Shown here: in pieces, positions 7,311 through 12,248 of the stretch
How positions within the stretch are numbered: position 1 is the first letter of the stretch
Layout: each line of letters begins with the position of its first letter
From: Spirochaetia bacterium UBA6919
GTDB lineage: Bacteria > Spirochaetota > UBA6919
Assembly (NCBI GenBank): GCA_002450905.1
Contig: DKAT01000035.1
Coordinates: 1 to 12,248, forward strand
Direction: 5' to 3'
DNA length: 12,248 nucleotides
Notes under the pieces: model-generated
The model's database searches: none
Seen by the model: only the letters and a program-made list of their open reading frames with translations
What the model was told of the DNA's origin: nothing
Program-made: the position numbers and the translations under genes

Positions 7311-8780
7311 GTGAAAAAAAACAAATTACTTTACCTAATAATTCTATCCACCTTATTTTTCTTGACAAATTGTCCTGATAATAAGCCTGATAAAATAATT
7401 GAACACTCCCCAGGACCAAAACCAGCTTGGACAACAGGACAAAAAAAACAAGATACCCCAGACACCGAATATTATGTCGGGTTTGCACAGGCTAATACTA
7501 AATCGCAAAGTAGAAATCAGGCGATTCAGGATGTCATGATTCAAATCAGCAGACGAATTATGGTAGAGATATATTCTATCGAAGTGTCATCAAAATATCA
7601 TAAGAATCTCATCCGACAAACCCTTATTAGTTCTACAAAGACAATTCTATTTGACTTGAAAATAAACCAGGAATATTTCGAAAAGAAGATAAGTCAAAAA
7701 TCTCGTGTATATTATGATTATTTCGTATATTGTGCTTATCCTACAAAAAGTCTTGTGGAAACGAAATCAAAAATCATAAATTATCTGAAAAGTCTTGCTA
7801 ATAACGCTTTAAAATCATACGAAACAGCAATGATCCTTATAAAAAAAGGAAAAATAATCGAATCAATCCATAATTTAATGGATTCAAAAAGACTTATAAA
7901 ACAATTGAGCTTCCATTCCTTTCTTATTGAGAGTAAAAAATATCCTGAGATTAAAAATAACTACATATTAAATGGTTATGTCCAAAGAGCTTTGAATAAA
8001 ATTCGTTCCAATCTCCATTTCAAGAAAAAAAATATCACCCATTCACCCCATATATTTGCTATATATGTCTATTACAAAGATCATAAAAATACTTATCCCA
8101 TCGCAGGTGCCAGAGTTATTTTCAAAATAAAGAAAAAAATATACTTAATCAAAAATACCAATGAAACAGGTCATGCACAACTCGATCTTTCAAGTCTCAC
8201 AAATAATCTGAACAGGGTTGAAGTGAAAGCATTTGTTACTCTGAAGATCCAATCAATAGAATTTCCATTTTCGCCCAATCAAATTACTTATCTCTACAAG
8301 TCTTTATCAAAAGTAGATCTAGGAGTAATAATTTTAGAAGAGAAAATAAATAAAAAAAATAAAAAAATATTATTGAATAAATCTTATTTACATAATAAAA
8401 TAAATAGCCTAGTAAAAGAACTTCGATTATCATTTAGAACTTATAATATTCTTAAAAATCGTGAGAGACAAATGTTTTATAAGGCTGTTAATGGAAATCA
8501 TTCTTCACTCAATAATTTTAAAAGATTAACCGGCGGCAAAATTCTTTTGATTTGTCATTTAAAAAGCATTTATAGTAGCAGTGCCATGGGTAGATTTATT
8601 TTCTATAGAACGAATATTTATATAAAAGTATTTCGAGGTAATAATTTCACAGAAGATTATTCAGAAAATATTTTAAGAGCGAAGGGTGGAAGTATAAATG
8701 AAACCAGAGCTGTTTTTGAATCCATTCAGGAGGCAGTAAAAAAAATATCACCAGGATTGAAAAATTATTTGCTTAAATGA
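7311..8780 (+). CDS. LPP20-like lipoprotein with an Ig-like domain
   Basis: I place the start at the GTG at 7311 because it directly yields a lipoprotein signal peptide (VKKNKLLYLIIL, lipobox LTNC, Cys21), giving 489 residues. The frame is open further upstream to a TTG at 7230, but that start would lie inside a strong hairpin and put a non-signal extension ahead of the signal peptide. After the Cys comes KPAW (about 37-40), then YYVGFAQA, NQAIQDVMIQIS and FVYCAYP, the pattern of LPP20-type outer-membrane-associated lipoproteins (about 38-145). A helical segment follows, then an Ig-like beta domain (about 249-318, PIAGARVIFKI and NETGHAQLDL) like carboxypeptidase-regulatory repeats. The C-terminal region near 400-485 (GGKILLICHL, YRTNIYIKVF) is strand-rich and recalls CsgG/FlgT-type domains. 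It is probably an envelope-anchored assembly or binding protein; its partner is unknown. Confidence 0.75.
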   Translation: MKKNKLLYLIILSTLFFLTNCPDNKPDKIIEHSPGPKPAWTTGQKKQDTPDTEYYVGFAQANTKSQSRNQAIQDVMIQISRRIMVEIYSIEVSSKYHKNLIRQTLISSTKTILFDLKINQEYFEKKISQKSRVYYDYFVYCAYPTKSLVETKSKIINYLKSLANNALKSYETAMILIKKGKIIESIHNLMDSKRLIKQLSFHSFLIESKKYPEIKNNYILNGYVQRALNKIRSNLHFKKKNITHSPHIFAIYVYYKDHKNTYPIAGARVIFKIKKKIYLIKNTNETGHAQLDLSSLTNNLNRVEVKAFVTLKIQSIEFPFSPNQITYLYKSLSKVDLGVIILEEKINKKNKKILLNKSYLHNKINSLVKELRLSFRTYNILKNRERQMFYKAVNGNHSSLNNFKRLTGGKILLICHLKSIYSSSAMGRFIFYRTNIYIKVFRGNNFTEDYSENILRAKGGSINETRAVFESIQEAVKKISPGLKNYLLK

Positions 8781-8794
8781 ATCAACTGATTTAA

Positions 8795-8822
8795 TTGATA
8801 TGTCACAAAACAGTAATATTAT
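8795..8822 (+). promoter_or_regulatory. Candidate promoter of kdsB
   Basis: TTGATA (8795-8800) and TATTAT (8817-8822) are 16 bases apart. Transcription would start near 8829, leaving a 26-base leader before the ATG at 8855. Only 74 bases separate kdsB from the preceding gene, so read-through from upstream is also possible. Confidence 0.5.
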
Positions 8823-8854
8823 ATCAAAAATCCCCCTGTGTGATACGAGATACT

Positions 8855-9595
8855 ATGAAAAAAAAAGTTCTTGGCATAATCCCAGCAAGATATTCCTCAA
8901 CCCGATTTCCTGGAAAAGTTATCCATAAAATAAATAATCTCCCCATGATCTGCCATGTCTATAATCAATCAGTACAATCAAAACTCCTTGATAATATTCT
9001 TATTGCTACAGACAATGAAAAGGTTTATGAAGTCTGTAAAAATTATTCTATCCCAGTAAAAATGACATCAGAAAATCATAAATCTGGAACAGAACGTATT
9101 ATTGAAGCATGTCAGGGTATATCAGCAGATATAATAGTAAATATCCAGGGTGATGAGCCTCTAATCCAGGGATCAGCTATCGATCAAGTGATAGAACCGA
9201 TATTATATAATGATTATCAAGGGGTTGTAACCTTAAAAAAAAATATCATTGATAGAAAGGATATTACAAGTCAAAATGTCGTGAAAGTGGTATGTAACAA
9301 ACAAAACGAGGCAATGTATTTTTCCCGCAACCCAATTCCCTACTCAGAAAACATGGATAAAAATTATTTCAAGCATATAGGAATTTATGCCTATCCAAAA
9401 GAACTTTTATTGAAATTTGGTCAATTAAATCCAACTGAACATGAATTAAGCGAAAATCTTGAGCAACTTCGTTATCTGGAAAATAAAATAGCGGTTTTAG
9501 TTCTTGAAACCTCAATTGAAACAATCGGTGTTGATATAAAAGAAGATATTCTTCGTGTTGAAAATATTTTAAACCAGAAATCGATAAATATATAA
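8855..9595 (+). CDS. kdsB: 3-deoxy-manno-octulosonate cytidylyltransferase (CMP-KDO synthetase)
   Basis: KdsB joins CTP and KDO to give CMP-KDO and pyrophosphate, activating KDO for transfer to lipid A in the cytoplasm. From the ATG at 8855 the protein has 246 residues, close to the usual 245-255. Family motifs occur in order: GIIPARYSSTRFPGK (7-21), ATDNEKV (51-57), ENHKSGTERI (73-82), NIQGDEPLI (96-104), MYFSRNPIPY (154-163), FKHIGIYAYP (172-181) and ELSENLEQLRYLENK (197-211). Asp100 and Asp227 match the two Mg2+-binding aspartates of E. coli KdsB. A TTG at 8795 would add 20 residues that do not belong to the family and overlaps the likely promoter. The ribosome-binding site is weak (GAGA). 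The gene implies an LPS containing KDO. No other KDO gene is nearby. Confidence 0.95.
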   Translation: MKKKVLGIIPARYSSTRFPGKVIHKINNLPMICHVYNQSVQSKLLDNILIATDNEKVYEVCKNYSIPVKMTSENHKSGTERIIEACQGISADIIVNIQGDEPLIQGSAIDQVIEPILYNDYQGVVTLKKNIIDRKDITSQNVVKVVCNKQNEAMYFSRNPIPYSENMDKNYFKHIGIYAYPKELLLKFGQLNPTEHELSENLEQLRYLENKIAVLVLETSIETIGVDIKEDILRVENILNQKSINI

Positions 9596-9631
9596 AATCT
9601 AAATTACACAATTATCACCAAACATCCCTTT

Positions 9632-9664
9632 CATGGGAAAAATATGGGAGAAACATGGGAAAAA
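9632..9664. repeat. Three contiguous 11-bp tandem repeats
   Basis: Units CATGGGAAAAA (9632-9642), TATGGGAGAAA (9643-9653) and CATGGGAAAAA (9654-9664) adjoin without gaps. They start 36 bases after the kdsB stop codon. The 11-bp period is about one helical turn, so the units would lie on one face of the DNA. Function unknown. Confidence 0.75.
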
Positions 9665-9748
9665 CAAAGGAGCAAATAATAGCAAAGTCATGATAAATGA
9701 CACAATTTTTGACTATGAATAATTTCTTTTTCTCTGTAATGATGCTCT

Positions 9749-9775
9749 TATTCATTGAAAAATGAATATAGTTTT
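9749..9775 (+). terminator. Weak candidate terminator after kdsB
   Basis: TATTCATT (9749-9756) and AATGAATA (9761-9768) form a perfect 8-bp stem closed by a GAAA tetraloop, followed by TAGTTTT. The stem is AT-rich and lies about 155 bases beyond the kdsB stop, so termination would be weak. A smaller hairpin (GTCAT and ATGAC, 9687-9701) followed by ATTTTT (9705-9710) lies closer to kdsB and is an alternative. Confidence 0.35.
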
Positions 9776-9803
9776 CGATTTGCGTTTATAGAAAAGAATA
9801 TCG

Positions 9804-10121
9804 TTATTTGATAATCTTTAAAACAAGGGTGAGTACAGAAACAAGAAAGGCTATCCCCCCTAAATACCACCAGGTTTGCCGGATAATTGTTTTGTGAAGG
9901 TCTAAAAATTGTTTATTAATTATATCAAAACGATCTTCCATTCGTTCAAAGCGACTATCAATTCTTTCAAAGTGACTATCTATGGAGTCAAATCTTCTAT
10001 AGACCTCTCCCCTAAACTCTTTAAAATCAGATTTCATTTCAACAAGGTCTTTTTGGATATTCTCCACCTCAGTTTGAAGTTTGATAATATGTTTTTCTTG
10101 TTCAGCCCGGGTCAACGCCAT
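9804..10121 (-). CDS. Small coiled-coil protein with C-terminal membrane anchor
   Basis: I place the start at the ATG at 10121 (MALTRAEQEKH), which has GAGG five bases upstream; an in-frame ATG at 10142 lies at or before the predicted start of transcription. The product has 105 residues: a charged amphipathic helix, a run of heptads (RFDSIDS, HFERIDS, RFERMED, RFDIINK) with Phe and Ile/Met at fixed places, and a C-terminal membrane segment (YLGGIAFLVSVLTLVLKIIK). It should be a tail-anchored coiled coil, oligomeric at the inner membrane. The layout recalls DUF1640 and Borrelia Bdr proteins, but I claim no homology. Its promoter region matches those of the coiled-coil genes at 11091-11294 and 11493-11744, although the coding sequences are unrelated. 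Function unknown. Confidence 0.75.
   Translation of the reverse strand: MALTRAEQEKHIIKLQTEVENIQKDLVEMKSDFKEFRGEVYRRFDSIDSHFERIDSRFERMEDRFDIINKQFLDLHKTIIRQTWWYLGGIAFLVSVLTLVLKIIK
9920..9982 (-). repeat. 21-bp tandem repeats encoding heptads
   Basis: Units at 9941-9961 and 9962-9982 are near-identical 21-mers sharing TTCAAAG-GACTATC, and 9920-9940 is a more diverged copy; a fourth trace follows. Each unit encodes one seven-residue turn of the coiled coil, so gain or loss of a unit would keep the frame and change rod length by one heptad. Confidence 0.65.
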
Positions 10122-10146
10122 ATTCACCTCAATGAAGTACATTTAA

Positions 10147-10204
10147 ATGATAATCATTATATATAATTTAAACAAGAAAATCTCTTAAATCCTTTGAAAA
10201 TTCC
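10147..10204 (-). promoter_or_regulatory. Shared promoter cassette, copy 1
   Basis: On the minus strand TTGTTT (10175-10170) and TATCAT (10152-10147) are 17 bases apart. Directly upstream of the -35 box is a conserved block of about 29 bases (10204-10176) containing TTTTCAAAGGATTT and GAGATTTTC. The start of transcription would be near 10140, supporting translation from 10121. The same arrangement precedes the two other coiled-coil genes. Confidence 0.65.
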
Positions 10205-10242
10205 ATAAAATGATTAAAAATCTTTTGATCCTGTCCTGATTT

Positions 10243-10264
10243 GGGTTGACACACAGGTCAACCC
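10243..10264. repeat. REP-like palindrome (GGGTTGAC type)
   Basis: GGGTTGAC (10243-10250) and GTCAACCC (10257-10264) are perfect 8-bp arms around ACACAG. A near copy lies at 11967-11988 at the end of the RAYT gene. Both look like non-autonomous REP elements. Confidence 0.7.
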
Positions 10265-10293
10265 CTGCACATGGAATATTACCCAATCCTGTG

Positions 10294-10322
10294 GTAGGGG
10301 CAGGTTTCAAACCTGACACTAC
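10294..10322. repeat. REP-like palindrome (GTAGGGGC type), diverged
   Basis: A 29-base element starts GTAGGGGCAGGTTT and ends AAACCTGACACTAC, around a central C. Two pairs are mismatched. Its perfect relative is at 12220-12248 inside the RAYT gene. It lies 46 bases past the stop of the DUF1554 gene, where it may also act as a weak 3' hairpin. Confidence 0.75.
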
Positions 10323-10368
10323 GGATAAATCAGAAAAGCTCTCAGATAAAGGGATTATGGTATAAACT

Positions 10369-11002
10369 TTACTGTTCTACACAAAGTAGCTGAGGGCGAA
10401 AGTACTGAGTTATATTATTACAATCACCAAGTCCTGCTGGTATAAATTCTCTAATTGAACTAGAATTAGTAGAATTTCCAATTCCTCCTTCCCCAGTCTC
10501 ACCAGGTGCATTCGAAGTCCAGTTGCTACAAGTAGCGGTATTTGTTGTCCAGTTTGTCATTAACCCTGTCCAATAAAGATATCCTGAGCTACTGAAACTA
10601 TTGTCCAAATTTCCCAAATTAAAATTAAAAATACCTGATGCATCAGTGGTGCCAATCTTAGTTATTCCATCGGATCGGTAATAGGTGGTATTGGGCTTTA
10701 AGACCCAGTCAATATTTTCACCAATCCCACCACTACAGTTAGCTGTGGAACAAGCTCGTCGATTTGTTCCGTCCACCAATAACGCTTTATAGGTTCCCGA
10801 TCCCGGATAATTACTATCCTCCATACACCTGGCATCGACTCCAACGATACCTCCTATGTTCCCATCATAGATACTGGAAGTGATAAAAATCTTTTTCCCT
10901 CCAGAACTCCCCGATGTCCCGCTCCCCGTCAAACTATCCGTCCCCCCATCACTAAAATAAGAATTACCCCCCCCCACAAAATCTGTGCCAAAGCTCTTTC
11001 AT
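10369..11002 (-). pseudogene. DUF1554-like protein gene, frame broken at a poly-G tract
   Basis: The body encodes a DUF1554-type protein: a Ser/Gly-rich linker (GSGTSGSSGG), then KKIFITSSIYDG, GVDARCMED, YKALLVDGTNRRAC, ENIDWVLKPNTTY, GYLYWTGL and a final LLCVEQ with several paired cysteines, a lectin-like secreted fold known to me mainly from Leptospira lipoproteins. The real start is the ATG at 11002, with AAAGGAG 7 bases upstream. From there the frame reads MKELWHRFCGGG and stops at 10964, just past nine G. With eight G it would continue into DUF1554 as a 210-residue protein. A GTG at 10977 gives 202 residues but has no ribosome-binding site. Even when joined, MKELWHRFC lacks the hydrophobic core of a signal peptide, so export looks lost. 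Base composition is visibly richer in G+C than the neighbours, suggesting transfer. Confidence 0.75.
10967..10975 (-). repeat. Nine-base homopolymer, poly-G on the coding strand
   Basis: Nine consecutive C on the plus strand lie nine codons after the ATG of the DUF1554 gene, exactly where the ATG frame and the domain frame part. Runs of this length slip during replication. Such long G/C runs are rare in AT-rich DNA. Confidence 0.9.
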
Positions 11003-11090
11003 ATTTTTCTCCTTTAATATATATTAATTAAGACCTGTTTTTCTATCCCATCACCCTATACGAATTCCATTAACTTCTCAGTGACAGACT

Positions 11091-11294
11091 CTACTCAATA
11101 CTATTTTTCATATTCTGAAAGTTCTTTTCGTGTTTTTCTGTCATTTTTTCATAAAAACTTAAACTCTTTAGAAGACGATCGGTTTGCAGGGTCATGATCT
11201 TTTCCATTTTATCCCCAAATTCTTTGGATAATTGCTTAATAACCAATTCAAGAGCTTTTTCCAGCCGATCCTCTGTGACGTAATTTTCTTTCAT
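11091..11294 (-). CDS. Small coiled-coil protein, 67 residues
   Basis: The ATG at 11294 has AGGTG upstream with good spacing and lies 16 bases after the predicted start of transcription. The product is a soluble, charged amphipathic helix with no signal peptide or membrane segment. Its last 34 residues (from the MT before QTDRLL to KNSIE) differ at one position from the end of the neighbouring 83-residue protein; the first half is shorter (VTEDRLEKALELVIKQ against ITREELSERIIEI). The two genes share an identical 44-base stretch at the 3' end, so this is a recent duplication. Function unknown; self-association is likely from the heptad pattern. Confidence 0.75.
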   Translation of the reverse strand: MKENYVTEDRLEKALELVIKQLSKEFGDKMEKIMTLQTDRLLKSLSFYEKMTEKHEKNFQNMKNSIE

Positions 11295-11316
11295 AGTAAA
11301 AACACCTCATCTATTA

Positions 11317-11374
11317 ATAATAATCATATACCAATAGTTTAACAAGAAAATTATATAAACCCTTTGAAAATCCC
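11317..11374 (-). promoter_or_regulatory. Shared promoter cassette, copy 2
   Basis: On the minus strand TTGTTA (11345-11340) and TATTAT (11322-11317) are 17 bases apart, with the last spacer bases ATGAT as in the other copies. The upstream block (11374-11346) keeps TTTTCAAAGG and ATTTTC but is the most diverged of the three. Confidence 0.65.
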
Positions 11375-11492
11375 CAGCAATTTTTTACAAATATTTCAGG
11401 ATTCTTTAAACGTCACCCCAAAAATCCCCTCTCACACAGGACATTTAAATATGGCTTTTAAAAACCTTACCCTTGTTTGACTTCTCCTGCGA

Positions 11493-11744
11493 TTACTCAA
11501 TACTATTTTTCATATTCTGAAAGTTCTTTTCGTGTTTCTCAGTCATTTTTTCATAGAAACTTAAACTTTTTAGAAGGCGATCTGTTTGCTCCGTCATAAT
11601 TTTACCCATCTTCTCTGCAAAAACCATTGACATTTCCTTTATTAGTCTTTCATCTCGATTTTTAAGATTCTCTTCCATTCTGTCAGTAATTTCAATGATT
11701 CGTTCTGAAAGCTCTTCTCGCGTAATATATTTTTCTTCATTCAT
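11493..11744 (-). CDS. Small coiled-coil protein, 83 residues
   Basis: The ATG at 11744 has GAGGA seven bases upstream and lies about 32 bases after the predicted start of transcription. The protein is a charged helix throughout: YITREELSERIIEITDRMEE, then a basic and acidic middle, then a C-terminal part almost identical to that of the 67-residue neighbour. There is no signal peptide or membrane segment. The extra 16 residues relative to the paralogue lie in the N-terminal half, so the N-terminal half is variable and the C-terminal half is conserved. Function unknown. Confidence 0.75.
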   Translation of the reverse strand: MNEEKYITREELSERIIEITDRMEENLKNRDERLIKEMSMVFAEKMGKIMTEQTDRLLKSLSFYEKMTEKHEKNFQNMKNSIE

Positions 11745-11782
11745 AGAAGATTCCTCATAATACTAAGATAAAGATTATTTTA

Positions 11783-11840
11783 ATAATAATCATACACTTG
11801 ATATTAAACAAGAAAATCTCTCAAATCCTTTGAAAATCCA
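11783..11840 (-). promoter_or_regulatory. Shared promoter cassette, copy 3
   Basis: On the minus strand TTGTTT (11811-11806) and TATTAT (11788-11783) are 17 bases apart. The upstream block (11840-11812) is nearly identical to that of copy 1 at 10176-10204, differing at one internal base and at the outer end. It drives the 83-residue coiled-coil gene. Confidence 0.65.
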
Positions 11841-11907
11841 CATTAATTTTTAAATGTCCCCATCTCGTGTAAATCAGGTTGAAACACAGATCTTTTTAAA
11901 ACCCCAT

Positions 11908-11935
11908 GTAGGGGCAAACCTATGTGTTTGCCCTA
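11908..11935. repeat. REP-like palindrome (GTAGGGGCAAAC type)
   Basis: GGGCAAAC (11912-11919) and GTTTGCCC (11926-11933) are perfect 8-bp arms around CTATGT, preceded by GTAG and followed by TATTTTA. It shares the GTAGGGG lead with the palindromes at 10294 and 12220. A decayed relative of the GGTTGAC type (GGTTGAAACACAGATC) lies just to its left, near 11878. Confidence 0.65.
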
Positions 11936-11966
11936 TTTTATGTGTTTGTAATATCCTGTGTTATTT

Positions 11967-11990
11967 GGGTTGACACACAGGTCAACACCT
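11967..11990. repeat. REP-like palindrome overlapping the RAYT stop codon
   Basis: GGGTTGAC (11967-11974), ACACAG and GTCAACAC (11981-11988) repeat the element at 10243-10264 with one mismatch in the second arm. The TGA stop of the transposase gene (11984-11982) lies inside the second arm, and its last codons are encoded by the flank of this element. Confidence 0.7.
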
Positions 11991-12248
11991 ACAATTTTTA
12001 AAATATTCATCCATTTCCCATGCCATAGGATTATTCCTGATGTATTCTCTGATTTCTCCTAAAGACTCTTCGTTTCGTATGATATGTTCGTAATAATTCC
12101 TCTGCCAAACGGGAAAACCTTTCATTTGACGGAGTTCATTGATTCTTCGGGATGAAAATGATTTAAATCCCCGAACAATTTCAGGTATCCCATGTCTCTT
12201 CTTCACATCATCTGTTGTAGTAGGGGCGGGTTTCAAACCCGCCCCTAC
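11982..12248 (-). CDS. REP-associated tyrosine transposase (RAYT, TnpA_REP), C-terminal part
   Basis: The frame is open from the window edge and encodes the last 88 residues of a RAYT, a Y1 HUH transposase thought to nick and move REP palindromes as single-stranded DNA. Recognisable are IPEIVRGFKSFSSRRINELR, then FPVWQRNYYEHIIRNEESL, with the catalytic Tyr in NYYEHIIRN, and EIREYIRNNPMAWEMDEY. The HUH motif and the rest of the N-terminal half would lie to the right of 12248. A TTG at 12236 could be read as a start, but the frame runs on through VGAGLKPAPTTT with no stop, as in full-length relatives, so I treat it as incomplete and not as a short gene. The segment GAGLKPAP is encoded by a REP palindrome. 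Confidence 0.85.
   Translation of the reverse strand, partial: VGAGLKPAPTTTDDVKKRHGIPEIVRGFKSFSSRRINELRQMKGFPVWQRNYYEHIIRNEESLGEIREYIRNNPMAWEMDEYFKNCRC
12220..12248. repeat. Perfect REP palindrome inside the RAYT coding sequence
   Basis: Arms GTAGGGGCGGGTTT (12220-12233) and AAACCCGCCCCTAC (12235-12248) are perfect inverted copies around one central C. On the minus strand it is read as VGAGLKPAPT in the transposase frame. It is the best-preserved REP in the window and probably the substrate type of this transposase. Confidence 0.85.

Noticed and set aside
8795..8854. Twenty-residue N-terminal extension of KdsB from a TTG
   Set aside because: The family begins at MKKKVLGIIPARY; the extension overlaps a likely promoter and has no ribosome-binding site.
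10122..10142. Upstream ATG at 10142 for the tail-anchored coiled-coil gene
   Set aside because: It coincides with the predicted start of transcription, while the ATG at 10121 has GAGG at proper spacing, as in the sister genes.
9909..10166. Plus-strand open frame of 85 codons
   Set aside because: It is the opposite strand of the coiled-coil gene and its promoter; no ribosome-binding site or recognisable protein features.
10975..10977. GTG as the true start of the DUF1554 protein
   Set aside because: It has no ribosome-binding site and sits against the G run; the AAAGGAG-ATG signal at 11002 is much stronger.
10186..11840. CRISPR array formed by the repeated blocks on the right
   Set aside because: Copies are far apart and irregular, each precedes a gene and includes promoter elements, and there are no spacers of even length.

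Overview
The window is AT-rich (about one third G+C by eye) and looks like the chromosome of a diderm bacterium that makes LPS, most likely a spirochaete of the Leptospira lineage. The grounds are a CMP-KDO synthetase (kdsB), several lipoproteins with relaxed lipoboxes (TFNC, LNAC, LTNC), and a DUF1554-type protein, a family I know mainly from Leptospira. Two genes on the left (1-3210) resemble, from memory, a gene pair better known in Bacteroidota, so the assignment is an inference and not certain.

Left block (1-3210, minus strand): a lipoprotein with a possible TIM-barrel-like domain (2143-3210) overlaps the start of a very long exported helical-repeat protein (2180 down to the window edge, 726 codons without a stop). 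They are probably one envelope operon. A divergent intergenic region (3211-3457) holds a near-consensus sigma70 promoter (TTGACA, 17 bp, TATACT) pointing right. Its -35 box overlaps the likely -35 box of the leftward operon, and an inverted repeat sits at the predicted start of transcription.

Middle block (3458-9595, plus strand): a DUF3857/transglutaminase-like lipoprotein that has lost its catalytic Cys and His; an overlapping HAD-family phosphatase; a diiron ferritin-like/R2-like protein with its own strong promoter; an LPP20-like lipoprotein with a long leader hairpin; and kdsB with its own promoter. Apart from the diiron protein and the phosphatase, the theme is the cell envelope.

Right block (9596-12248, minus strand) is accessory DNA. 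Three small coiled-coil genes (ending at 9804, 11091 and 11493) are each preceded by the same roughly 58-bp promoter cassette, although one has an unrelated coding sequence with a C-terminal membrane anchor. The other two are recent duplicates. Between them lies a DUF1554 gene whose strong ribosome-binding site and ATG are out of frame with the body of the gene because of a run of nine G; eight G would restore the frame. This could be a phase-variable switch in its OFF state, a decaying gene, or a sequencing error. The block ends with the C-terminal half of a REP-associated tyrosine transposase (RAYT). A REP-like palindrome is read in frame inside its coding sequence and a second one supplies its stop codon; related palindromes lie around the neighbouring genes.

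The strongest candidates for something undescribed are the shared promoter cassette driving unrelated small coiled-coil genes, the poly-G frame break in the DUF1554 gene, and the degenerate transglutaminase. I see no tRNA, rRNA or CRISPR array. No gene-free stretch exceeds 300 bases.
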